Below are positions 1-7,015 of a DNA stretch of 20,583 bases, one piece after another; the first letter of the stretch is position 1, and each line of letters opens with the position of its first letter. A program made the translations under genes and the position numbers. This stretch comes from RI-283 sp964487925 (GTDB lineage Bacteria > Pseudomonadota > Gammaproteobacteria > SZUA-140). The notes below the pieces were generated by a model. That model did no database searches. It was given only the letters and a program-made list of their open reading frames with translations, and was not told the origin of the DNA. The stretch covers positions 1-20,583 of the forward strand of contig CAZASZ010000035.1 of the NCBI GenBank assembly GCA_964487925.1, in the 5' to 3' direction.

Positions 1-1
1 C

Positions 2-112
2 GACGCCTTTGCCGCCGCAAAGCGGCAACTGGAACAATACAGCCAAAAACGGCGCGGCCAGGTGAAAACCCATGATTCATTGAACGAATCTGAGCCCATT
101 TCGGAGGAATAA
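2..112 (+). CDS. HPF/RaiA-like ribosome hibernation factor, C-terminal fragment
   Basis: An open frame enters from the left edge (first full codon at base 2) and ends at TAA 110-112, leaving 36 residues of the C terminus. The fragment has an Ala/Arg/Lys/Gln-rich helix (DAFAAAKRQLEQYSQKRRG) followed by QVKTH and a short acidic tail. This pattern, a DAFxAAxRQLExY helix then a basic run and VKTHE/D, is what I know from HPF/RaiA-family (sigma-54 modulation) proteins of roughly 120-130 residues. Those proteins bind the 30S subunit and promote ribosome dimerisation or inactivation in stationary phase. The beta-sheet core of the domain lies outside the window, so the assignment rests only on the tail. 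The gene points towards the next plus-strand gene but is separated from it by a possible terminator and a promoter. Confidence 0.7.
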   Translation, partial: DAFAAAKRQLEQYSQKRRGQVKTHDSLNESEPISEE

Positions 113-140
113 TTCTCTGAGTAGATCCGACCAGACATTG

Positions 141-193
141 TGAGATCAAGGATGATCTCATACGTTGAGGAAGCCTCGATTCAATCCTTTTTT
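141..193 (+). terminator. Possible Rho-independent terminator of the HPF-like gene
   Basis: A perfect 7-bp inverted repeat (141-147 with 154-160, 6-nt loop) is followed by a small GAGG/CCTC hairpin (167-170 with 174-177) and then six T residues (188-193). An alternative fold pairs AAGGAT at 148-153 with ATCCTT at 184-189, directly abutting the T-run. The hairpin nearest the T-run is weak and lies 10 nt before it, so this is a plausible but not classic terminator. Confidence 0.4.
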
Positions 194-222
194 GTGATGC
201 GGTCAGAATAATTGCGGAATCA

Positions 223-251
223 TTGGGCTCAGCTATAAATACACCTATAAT
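223..251 (+). promoter_or_regulatory. Candidate sigma-70 promoter for the zinc-ribbon gene
   Basis: TTGGGC at 223-228 and a perfect TATAAT at 246-251 are separated by 17 bp. Initiation would fall near 258, leaving a leader of about 90 nt before the GTG start at 350. The -35 box matches consensus in only its first three bases; the call rests mainly on the -10 box and the ideal spacing. Confidence 0.45.
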
Positions 252-349
252 CCCTACCTGATATTAATCGGTTTGACCCCAATCAACTAGTAACGAACAA
301 CTACGGAGTCTGGCCGTGGTGTTTCAAGCATAACTATAAAGGGCAAGGC

Positions 350-1015
350 GTGACGTCAACGAAATGCAAAAACTGCGGAGGTCCGGTCGGCAAGGACACC
401 AAACTGTGTCCGCATTGCGGTAGAAAAAACCCGACGGGAGGCCTATCTGACGGGGTGAAAATGTTTCTGGCGCTAGCGGCTACCATATTGCTCGTATCTG
501 CAATTCCGCAAATGATCGCAGAACACCATGGCCCGATAGTTCCGAAAAGCGTTCAGATTGCCATAAACACGGATGCCTCGACACCTGCGCCGACTTCGAC
601 ACCCGCGCCGATTATTTCCAAATTCTCATCGGATCAGGTTACACGGGGCCAATCATTGCATGAAGAGATATTGGCCAAATACCCCCGTGTTGATGCCTTA
701 TACAAAAAGGCTTACCTATGGGGCGCCTTGACGGAAGAGCCTTTATCCGTGATCTCCGTGCCGGTCGACGACTGGAAAGCATTATCTGAAGAACAGAGAA
801 TATATCTCGAAGCTTATGCCGCCAGCAGGATTAATGCTATTCGGTCTTCGCCTTTCGATTTCCTTACCATTCCCAGCGATGCCCCGGCGGCCCCTATTGT
901 TCTTCGAAAGGTATCGAATATGACAGCGGACAGTTGGGGCATTATGGTAGGCACGGCCAGCCTTGATGGGCACGCTATTATGGCGGAGTACTTTGCCATC
1001 AAGGGATTCAGGTAG
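350..1015 (+). CDS. Zinc-ribbon, single-span membrane protein of unknown function
   Basis: I do not recognise a named family for this 221-residue protein. Residues 6-23 form a zinc ribbon with two CxxC knuckles (C6, C9, C20, C23). A hydrophobic stretch at about 37-57 should be one membrane span. A Thr/Pro/Ala-rich linker (about 74-89) leads to a mixed helical C-terminal domain of about 130 residues, with Trp142, Trp196 and an SWGIMVG motif near residue 195. The layout suggests a cytoplasmic metal knuckle and an external or periplasmic domain. The GTG start at 350 is preceded by AAAGGG at 338-343 with a 6-nt gap. The gene is monocistronic, on the opposite strand to the nlpD group and converging on it. 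Its sequence and the DNA before it look more AT-rich than the neighbours, which could mean recent acquisition. No function is proposed. Confidence 0.75.
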   Translation: MTSTKCKNCGGPVGKDTKLCPHCGRKNPTGGLSDGVKMFLALAATILLVSAIPQMIAEHHGPIVPKSVQIAINTDASTPAPTSTPAPIISKFSSDQVTRGQSLHEEILAKYPRVDALYKKAYLWGALTEEPLSVISVPVDDWKALSEEQRIYLEAYAASRINAIRSSPFDFLTIPSDAPAAPIVLRKVSNMTADSWGIMVGTASLDGHAIMAEYFAIKGFR

Positions 1016-1119
1016 AAGACAAATCTTTCCTTTTTTTCAGCTGAATACAATCCCGGAACTCTATCGCGTGGTCTATATATTATTGGTAGGGCCGCATAAT
1101 CACCCACGCCAACACCCCC

Positions 1120-1857
1120 TTATGGCAACAGACGCCTGGGATCCACGGGTTTTCCGTTCAAACGAATCTCGAAATGCAGCATGGCCTGTGTCGACGCGGT
1201 GCCACTGCTACCCATCTCGGCGATCACCTGGCCATCGCGCACGACATCACCCTCGTGGACAAGCAGATGACGGTTGTAGGCATAAGCGCTCAGATAATGT
1301 TCATTGTGCTTGATGATCAGCAATTTGCCATAACTGGGGATTCCCGATCCGCTGTAGACGACCTGTCCGGCGGCAGCGCTGCGAACGGGGCCGCCGTACC
1401 GCCCGGCGATATCGAGACCTCTGCCCTCGATACCCTTGGACTTGCCGTTAAAACCGTGAACCAGTTTTCCACTCACCGGCCACCGCCAACGCGGCTTTGC
1501 ATTGCTTAGGGACGCGGTTTGGGTGGCATTGCGTTGCTGCCGGCTAACCCCGGCTACCGGGCCGGATTTCGCGGCAGCCGTCGGTGCATGTTGGGTACCG
1601 GAAGCCGATGCGCCGCGATTAACATGCTGCGCCGCAGATCCGTGCGGACGAGCAAGGACTATGGATTGACCAGGTCTCACCGTATAGGGCGGTTGCAGAC
1701 CATTCCAGGTCGCGAGGTCGTGGTAGTCCTGATCGTAACGCCAACTGATCATATAGAGGCTCTCCCCAGGGCGAACGATATAGTAGGGAGGACGGCCACA
1801 GCCCTGTATCAGAGCCGCAAGCAACACCACGATAATGATGGATGCCCTAACCGTCAC
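1120..1857 (-). CDS. nlpD: NlpD-like LysM/LytM lipoprotein (probable amidase activator)
   Basis: A 245-residue outer-envelope lipoprotein. A signal peptide ends in a lipobox (LIQGC, lipidated Cys20). One LysM peptidoglycan-binding domain spans about 25-70 (YYIVRPGESLYMISWRY start). A low-complexity Ala/Ser/Gln linker follows, and then a C-terminal M23/LytM domain (about 130-245). The LytM fold is present (GLDIAG, YGKLLIIKHNEHYLSAYA, LHFEIR), but the zinc-peptidase ligands are not: the His before GxDI is missing and the final motif is HFE rather than HxH. In E. coli NlpD the same degeneracy marks an activator of the cell-separation amidase AmiC, so that role is inferred here. The GTG start overlaps the yqaA stop (GTGA), so translation is probably coupled. 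It is the last gene of the surE group; rpoS does not follow. It is shorter than E. coli NlpD because of a short linker. Confidence 0.88.
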   Translation of the reverse strand: MTVRASIIIVVLLAALIQGCGRPPYYIVRPGESLYMISWRYDQDYHDLATWNGLQPPYTVRPGQSIVLARPHGSAAQHVNRGASASGTQHAPTAAAKSGPVAGVSRQQRNATQTASLSNAKPRWRWPVSGKLVHGFNGKSKGIEGRGLDIAGRYGGPVRSAAAGQVVYSGSGIPSYGKLLIIKHNEHYLSAYAYNRHLLVHEGDVVRDGQVIAEMGSSGTASTQAMLHFEIRLNGKPVDPRRLLP

Positions 1858-2429
1858 CGCAGATAGAGGTAGGCGATGAAAGCGAGCGCCACGCAGACCC
1901 AGCCTATGGTATCGATATGTCGGCGCAGGGCCACCTGCATCGGCTCCCCACCACGATGAATCAAGCCAGCCACGAGGAAAAAGCGCGCCCCTCGACCCAC
2001 AATCGATGCAATGAGAAAGGGTATAAAGGACATGGTCGCGGCGCCGGCTGCGATCGTAAAGACCTTAAAGGGAATCGGCGTAAAGCCAGCGATAAAGATC
2101 ATCCAGACTCCCCATTCCGAAAACCAACTCCGGACTTGTAGGTAAGTGTCCCAGTATCCGACTTCATGGAGCACCGGCTCCACTGCCTCGAAGAAGAAAT
2201 GCCCGATGATATAACCAAGGGCACCGCCAAAGGCCGACCCCAAGGTCGCGACCATGGCGAAGAACCAGGCCCGCTCCCGACGCGCCAGCACCATGGGCGC
2301 CAACATCACATCCGGTGGAACTGGGAAGAATGATGCCTCGGCGAAACTCAGGACGCCGAGATACTGAACAGCATGACGATGCGCGGCCCAGCGCAGCGCA
2401 CGATCATACAACGCGGAAAATAGGCGCAC
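1854..2429 (-). CDS. yqaA: YqaA family (DedA/VTT-like) inner-membrane protein
   Basis: This 191-residue protein has several hydrophobic helices and the features of the YqaA branch of the DedA/SNARE-associated (VTT) superfamily. These are an N-terminal amphipathic region, the FAEASFFPVPPDVML segment, a Gly-rich helix (GSAFGGALGYIIG), and the diagnostic GFTPIPFKVFTIAAG re-entrant motif at about residues 114-128. DedA relatives act in membrane homeostasis and some in lipid-carrier transport; the exact substrate of YqaA proteins is not settled. The GTG start shares its first base with the pcm TAG stop (TAGTG), and its TGA stop overlaps the nlpD start, so it is embedded in the surE-pcm-yqaA-nlpD transcription unit. 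A yqaA gene between pcm and nlpD is a recurring arrangement in gammaproteobacteria. Confidence 0.88.
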   Translation of the reverse strand: MRLFSALYDRALRWAAHRHAVQYLGVLSFAEASFFPVPPDVMLAPMVLARRERAWFFAMVATLGSAFGGALGYIIGHFFFEAVEPVLHEVGYWDTYLQVRSWFSEWGVWMIFIAGFTPIPFKVFTIAAGAATMSFIPFLIASIVGRGARFFLVAGLIHRGGEPMQVALRRHIDTIGWVCVALAFIAYLYLR

Positions 2430-3061
2430 TAATCGGCTCCGGTCAACATCGGCACGAAGCTGACGGGCTCGAGGAACTCCTCCTCGAATTGATCATCGCG
2501 GCGCGTGATCAAACTCAAGCGTTGCCCCCCCTTGGGCCCGACGGGAATCACGAGCCGCCCACCATTTCCAAGCTGAGCCAACAGGGCCGACGGAATCTGG
2601 TGGGGCGCAGCGGTAGCGATAATGCCGTCGAACGGGGCTTCATCGGGAAGACCGATGGTCCCATCGCTATACTTCAAGCGGACGTTGCGAATATTCAGCT
2701 CCCCGAGCACCCGCCGAGCGCGGTCGAGTAAGGCTGAGATACGTTCGATGCTGTACACCGTGGTAGCAAGCTGCGACAGGATGGCCGCCTGATAGGCCGA
2801 GCCTGTCCCGATTTCCAGGACCTTGCCCAGCGGACCGTCCCTGAGCAGGGCCTCTGTCATCCTGGCGACAATATAAGGTTGTGAGATCGTCTGGCCAAAA
2901 CCTATGGGCAGGGCCGTGTCCTCATAGGCGCGACTGGCCAGGGCCTCATCGACAAAGATATGCCGAGGGATGCGGTTCATGACCTCAAGGACACGCTCGT
3001 CGCCGATGCCCCCGTCACGCAAACGTCCGATCAGGCGTTCGCGAGTCCTGGCCGAGGTCAT
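2429..3061 (-). CDS. pcm: Protein-L-isoaspartate O-methyltransferase
   Basis: Cytoplasmic repair enzyme that methylates L-isoaspartyl residues in aged proteins using S-adenosylmethionine. The N-terminal part has the family pattern (MTSARTRERLIGRL, then RHIFVDEALASRAYEDTALPIG), the substrate-site motif GQTISQPYIVA, SAM-binding motif I (VLEIGTGSAYQAAI), VYSIER, and C-terminal RLVIPVG. I place the start at ATG 3061 (210 residues). This gives the usual family N terminus and has an AGGT 6 nt upstream. An in-frame ATG at 3118 would add 19 residues of uncharacteristic sequence and overlap the surE end by 25 bp; it cannot be excluded. It sits between surE and yqaA, the standard stationary-phase survival arrangement. 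Confidence 0.93.
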   Translation of the reverse strand: MTSARTRERLIGRLRDGGIGDERVLEVMNRIPRHIFVDEALASRAYEDTALPIGFGQTISQPYIVARMTEALLRDGPLGKVLEIGTGSAYQAAILSQLATTVYSIERISALLDRARRVLGELNIRNVRLKYSDGTIGLPDEAPFDGIIATAAPHQIPSALLAQLGNGGRLVIPVGPKGGQRLSLITRRDDQFEEEFLEPVSFVPMLTGAD

Positions 3062-3093
3062 CCCAATACCTACATGATGATGCCGCGAAGGGG

Positions 3094-3846
3094 TCACAAC
3101 TGAATTGTCCCTGCCCATTCTCGCGTCTCATCCATGAGGCGGTAATGGGTCAGGTCGACATGCATGGGTGTGATGGAGACAAAACCATTGTTGACTGCAT
3201 AGAAGTCGGTACCGGGCCCGGCATCAAGCTCTGCACCGGACTCGCCAATCCAGTAGATCCGTTGTCCGCGCGGATCGCGGGCCTTGACGACGGGCTCGGC
3301 GCGATGGCGGTGACCAAGCCGTGTGACCTGTATCCCGGCCAGTTGATCCAAGGGCAGGTCCGGCACGTTAACGTTCAAGATCATGTCGCTGGCGAGTTCA
3401 TTGCATTTCAGATGCTCGAGAAGCCGGACCACAACCTGGGCCGCACTCTCATAATGCTCAAGGTTGGCGCCCACCAACGAAACGGCAATAGCCGGATAGC
3501 CCAGGAAGCGACCTTCGACAGCGGCCGCGACCGTTCCGGAATAAAGCGTGTCGTCACCGAGATTCGCCCCCGCATTGATGCCCGAGATGACCATATCGGG
3601 CTCGACCTTGAGCAGCCCCGTGATCGCGAGATGGACGCAGTCCGTCGGCGTGCCGTTTACGCGCACGAAACCGTTATCCATCTCGGCGGCGCGAATCGGA
3701 TTTTCCAAGGTAAGGGAGTTACTGGCGCCACTTCGATTACGGTCGGGAACGACCACGCTGAGGTCGGCAACGACCTTGAGCGCCTCGACAAGCCGGGCCA
3801 GCCCGGCGGCGCGATAGCCGTCGTCATTACTCACGAGTATATGCAG
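3094..3846 (-). CDS. surE: 5'/3'-nucleotidase SurE, probable CTG start
   Basis: Metal-dependent survival nucleotidase that dephosphorylates nucleoside 5'- and 3'-monophosphates. Motifs are the metal-binding SNDDG at the N terminus, GTPTDCVHLA, SGINAGANLGDD and YSGTVAAAVEG. The family almost always begins M-x-ILxSNDDG. Here the only codon giving that N terminus (MHILVSNDDGY) is CTG at 3846. It is preceded by AGGAG at 3859-3855 with an 8-nt gap. The nearest conventional start, GTG 3834, would delete HIL, the first beta strand, and lies 20 nt from the AGGAG. No in-frame ATG, GTG or TTG lies between the upstream in-frame TGA and the CTG. With the CTG start the protein has 250 residues, the normal length. 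It heads the surE-pcm-yqaA-nlpD group and has a good promoter just upstream. Confidence 0.94.
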   Translation of the reverse strand: MHILVSNDDGYRAAGLARLVEALKVVADLSVVVPDRNRSGASNSLTLENPIRAAEMDNGFVRVNGTPTDCVHLAITGLLKVEPDMVISGINAGANLGDDTLYSGTVAAAVEGRFLGYPAIAVSLVGANLEHYESAAQVVVRLLEHLKCNELASDMILNVNVPDLPLDQLAGIQVTRLGHRHRAEPVVKARDPRGQRIYWIGESGAELDAGPGTDFYAVNNGFVSITPMHVDLTHYRLMDETREWAGTIQL

Positions 3847-3895
3847 GGCAGCATCTCCTGATGAATCATTGGCACGTCACAGACTGAACGGCAAG

Positions 3896-3924
3896 ACCAT
3901 ACGGTCCAAGCCATAATTAGTCAA
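3896..3924 (-). promoter_or_regulatory. Candidate sigma-70 promoter for surE-pcm-yqaA-nlpD
   Basis: On the minus strand TTGACT (3924-3919) and TATGGT (3901-3896) are exactly 17 bp apart, matching consensus at five and four of six positions. Initiation would fall near 3889, about 43 nt before the proposed CTG start of surE. This would give the survival group its own transcription apart from any read-through from nuoN. No convincing terminator is visible after nuoN in the 134-bp gap. Confidence 0.5.
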
Positions 3925-3980
3925 CCACCCCTCGTAACGGTCCGAGCGGACTGCTCAATGATTGCTTGTCGAATCCGGGC

Positions 3981-5423
3981 TTAGTGAGCGACGGACACAG
4001 CGGCGCACATACCCATGAGCGTCCCAGGGAAAATACCCAGCAGCAGGATCGCCAATGCATTCGCGCTCATGACCGCCCGAACGTCCAGGCTACTTTCGAT
4101 CGGCGTGTTGTCATCCTGCTCGTCGAAATACATGAACTTGATGATGCGCAGATAGAAGAAAGCGCCGATTACCGAGAACAACACCGCGTAAGCCGCGACC
4201 CAGACATAACCGGCATCAATAACGGCGCTGAGGACGGAAAGCTTGGCGTAAAAACCAACAGTAGGCGGAACGCCAGCCATCGAAAACATAACGATCAGCA
4301 TCATGAACGCAAACCAGGGATTACGCTTCGACAGGCCTTTGAAATCTTCGATATTGTCTGCCTCGAAACCAGCTCGGCTTAGCAGTAGAACCATGCCGAA
4401 TCCACCTAGGGCCATAATCGCATAGACGATGATATAGAACATGGCCGCCGCATTGCCTGTCGGGGTACCTGCCAAAATACCCATGAACAGGAAGCCAACA
4501 TGGGCGATGGTCGAATAAGCCAGCATGCGTTTGATGTTCGTCTGCGCGATCGCGACCACATTACCGAGCGTGACGGACAGCACGGTGAGGATGATCAACA
4601 TGCCCTCCCAATCACTATGGAGGCCGCCCAGTCCATCGGAAAGCAAACGCATAACCATCGCCAGCGCGGCGATCTTCGGGGCCGAACCGATGAACAGCGT
4701 GATCGGTGTAGGCGCGCCGTGATAAACGTCCGGGATCCACATATGGAACGGCACAGCGCCCAGCTTGAAGGCCAACGCAACGACGACGAAGCTCACTCCG
4801 AGTAACAGGGTCAGGTCATGACCGGAGCCAGCCTTGATATAGGACGCGATCTCGGCGATACCCAGTTGGCCTGTGGCGCCGTAGATCAGCGACATGCCAT
4901 AGAGCAGGAATCCGGAGGCCACAGCGCCGAGAATGAAGTACTTCATGGCTGCCTCGGAGGCCACGCTGGAGTCGCGATGCATCGCGACCATGGCATAGAG
5001 CGACAGCGACAGTAATTCGAGACCGAGGTATACCGTGACCATATTGTAGGCCGAGACCATGATCATCATACCTAGCACGGCGAACAGACCGAGAATCAGG
5101 AACTCGCCCTTGAACAGGCCCCGCTGGATCAGATAGTCGCGAGAATAAAGAAAGACAACGGCCGTAACCAGATAGATAAAAACCTTGAGCAAATCGGCCA
5201 TGCCGTCACTGATAAATGTCCCACTGAAGGTAACGATCGGCTCGGCGCCATGAAGCGTCACGGTCAGAATCGCGGCGCCAAGGAGTGTCACGAGGCTGAG
5301 GTGATAGGTAATGAACGGATTATTTTCCGACTTGAACAGATCCACGATGATGACAATGCAGGCCATCGTCAGCACGAAGATCTCAGGCAAGGCAGGTAGG
5401 AATGTCGGCATTACAAAGTTCAT
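3981..5423 (-). CDS. nuoN: NADH-quinone oxidoreductase subunit N
   Basis: Antiporter-like membrane subunit of complex I, one of the three large proton channels of the membrane arm. It has 480 residues and about 14 membrane helices. The channel charges are visible: Glu136 in VYLGLELLSL and Lys220 in AFKLGAVPFHMWIPD, followed by the family motif YHGAPTP and a later Lys in AQTNIKRMLAYSTIAHVGF. The ATG start lies 25 bp after nuoM. The ribosome-binding site is weak (GGAAGG is about 14 nt away), so translation may depend on coupling. It is the last nuo gene, the usual end of the operon. The next gene, surE, begins 134 bp further on with its own promoter candidate. Confidence 0.97.
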   Translation of the reverse strand: MNFVMPTFLPALPEIFVLTMACIVIIVDLFKSENNPFITYHLSLVTLLGAAILTVTLHGAEPIVTFSGTFISDGMADLLKVFIYLVTAVVFLYSRDYLIQRGLFKGEFLILGLFAVLGMMIMVSAYNMVTVYLGLELLSLSLYAMVAMHRDSSVASEAAMKYFILGAVASGFLLYGMSLIYGATGQLGIAEIASYIKAGSGHDLTLLLGVSFVVVALAFKLGAVPFHMWIPDVYHGAPTPITLFIGSAPKIAALAMVMRLLSDGLGGLHSDWEGMLIILTVLSVTLGNVVAIAQTNIKRMLAYSTIAHVGFLFMGILAGTPTGNAAAMFYIIVYAIMALGGFGMVLLLSRAGFEADNIEDFKGLSKRNPWFAFMMLIVMFSMAGVPPTVGFYAKLSVLSAVIDAGYVWVAAYAVLFSVIGAFFYLRIIKFMYFDEQDDNTPIESSLDVRAVMSANALAILLLGIFPGTLMGMCAAVSVAH

Positions 5424-5448
5424 ATCGCTTAAGTCCGCCTTCCGATTC

Positions 5449-6966
5449 TTAAAGTTTAGAGGTTACAACTTGCTCAAGCAGGTGATTCACCGAGGCATGC
5501 ATGACATCAACCAGAGGAGCAGGCCAGATACCGATCAGCAGCACGAGTACCGCAAGCGATCCCAGGATTACGAACTCCCGCGTGTTCAGATCCTGCAAGG
5601 CGGCCACGCGCTCATTGCCAACCTCTCCAAAGATGACTCTTTTCACCAACCACAGCGTATAGGCCGCGCCCAGGATGAGTGTTGTGGCGGCGAGGAAGGC
5701 ATACCAGAAATTGGCCTGGAACGAACCGAGGATAACCATGAATTCGCCAACGAAACCTGAAGTACCCGGTAGCCCGGTATTGGCCATGGCAAACAGCACC
5801 ATGAAGCTGGCGAACACCGGCATCGTATTAGCGACACCGCCATAATCATAAATGTTGCGCGAATGCATTCGGTCATACATGACGCCGACACACAGGAACA
5901 GCGCGCCCGAGATAAAACCGTGAGAGATCATCTGTACCAACGCGCCCTCGACGCCGAGAGCGGCGCCTTGAGTACTGCCGGTAGAGCGGAAGATCGCAAA
6001 AACGATGAAGAAACCCAGGGTCACGAAACCCATGTGGGAAATCGATGAATAGGCAATCAGCTTCTTCATGTCGGTCTGGGCCAGCGCAACCAGGGCGATG
6101 TAGACGATCGCGATCAATGACATACCGATCACGAGCCAGTCAAGGTTGGCGCTCGCATCAGGCACGATAGGCAGGATGAACCGCGCGAAGCCATAGGTAC
6201 CCATCTTCAACATGATCGCGGCCAGGATGACTGAACCACCGGTCGGGGCCTCGACATGGGCATCCGGTAACCAAGTATGGACCGGCCACATCGGGACCTT
6301 GACTGCGAACGCGACCAGGAAGGCGAAAAAGATCAGCGTCTGAGCGGTCATGCCGATCTTGGCCATGTGGAAATCGAGGATCGCGAAGCTTGAGGTCTGA
6401 TTGTAGAGGTAGATGATCGCGACCAGCAGCAACACCGAGCCAAGGAATGTATATAGGAAGAACTTCAGCGCGGCATATATTCGGCGCGGGCCACCCCAGA
6501 TACCGATGATCAGGAACATCGGTATCAGCATGCCTTCCCAGAAGACATAGAACAGTACGGCGTCCAGGGCGCAGAACACGCCGTTCATGAGGCCTTCCAT
6601 GATCAGGAAGGCGGCCATGTACTGTTCCTGGCGGTCCTCGATGACCTCCCAACCGGCCAACACGACCAGTACCGTCGTGAAGGTCGTCAGGATGATCAGC
6701 GGCATCGAGATGCCGTCGATACCCAGGGAGTAAAAGACGTTAAAGGTCGGTATCCACGAGACGCTTTCGCCGAACTGCATCGCGAAGGTCTCGGTATCGA
6801 AGCCACTATAGAGTGGAAGCGACAGGATAAAGACAAAAACGGAGACGCCCAAAGCCGTCTTGCGCACGATGTCACGGTTGCCACTCTTACCGAGGGCAAG
6901 CGTCAGCACACCACCAACTATGGGTAGCCAGATCAAAAGACTCAGCAGCGGAAAACCCGAGGCCAT
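5449..6966 (-). CDS. nuoM: NADH-quinone oxidoreductase subunit M
   Basis: Second antiporter-like proton channel of the complex I membrane arm, 505 residues. Key residues are Glu144 in FWEGMLIPMF, Lys223 in AVKVPMWPVHTWLPDAHVEAP, and a downstream Lys in AQTDMKKLIAYSSISHMGF. I start at ATG 6966, which has AAGGA 8 nt upstream; a TTG one codon earlier is possible but less well placed. A 46-bp gap to nuoL contains a small GC-rich hairpin. NuoL, M and N are homologous but clearly distinct here, and each is full length. Confidence 0.97.
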   Translation of the reverse strand: MASGFPLLSLLIWLPIVGGVLTLALGKSGNRDIVRKTALGVSVFVFILSLPLYSGFDTETFAMQFGESVSWIPTFNVFYSLGIDGISMPLIILTTFTTVLVVLAGWEVIEDRQEQYMAAFLIMEGLMNGVFCALDAVLFYVFWEGMLIPMFLIIGIWGGPRRIYAALKFFLYTFLGSVLLLVAIIYLYNQTSSFAILDFHMAKIGMTAQTLIFFAFLVAFAVKVPMWPVHTWLPDAHVEAPTGGSVILAAIMLKMGTYGFARFILPIVPDASANLDWLVIGMSLIAIVYIALVALAQTDMKKLIAYSSISHMGFVTLGFFIVFAIFRSTGSTQGAALGVEGALVQMISHGFISGALFLCVGVMYDRMHSRNIYDYGGVANTMPVFASFMVLFAMANTGLPGTSGFVGEFMVILGSFQANFWYAFLAATTLILGAAYTLWLVKRVIFGEVGNERVAALQDLNTREFVILGSLAVLVLLIGIWPAPLVDVMHASVNHLLEQVVTSKL

Positions 6967-6995
6967 CAAACGTATCCTTTATTCCTAATTCGTAA

Positions 6996-7009
6996 CCGGC
7001 CAGCGCCGG
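6996..7009 (-). other. Small GC hairpin between nuoL and nuoM
   Basis: CCGGC (6996-7000) and GCCGG (7005-7009) form a perfect 5-bp stem with a 4-nt loop, directly after the nuoL stop codon. No U-run follows on the transcript, so it is not a terminator. It could affect mRNA stability or segmental expression of the operon, or be incidental. Confidence 0.35.
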
Positions 7010-7015
7010 ATCAAC

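Noticed and set aside
1016..1119. T-run at 1030-1036 as a terminator for the zinc-ribbon gene
   Set aside because: Only a 4-bp AAGA/TCTT stem precedes it. A Rho-independent terminator there is possible but too weak to list.
3145..3861. A 238-codon plus-strand frame opposite surE
   Set aside because: It mirrors surE codons. No domain or plausible ribosome-binding site was seen, and surE has all family motifs.
3925..3980. GTCC/GGAC inverted repeat after nuoN as an operon terminator
   Set aside because: The stem is only 4-5 bp and no U-run follows, so it is not a convincing intrinsic terminator.
4595..4780. Minus-strand alternative frames inside nuoN, nuoM, nuoF and nuoD (for example Arg/Ser-rich short proteins)
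   Set aside because: They are shifted frames of the same genes; their composition is typical of out-of-frame reading and the nuo frames are unambiguous.
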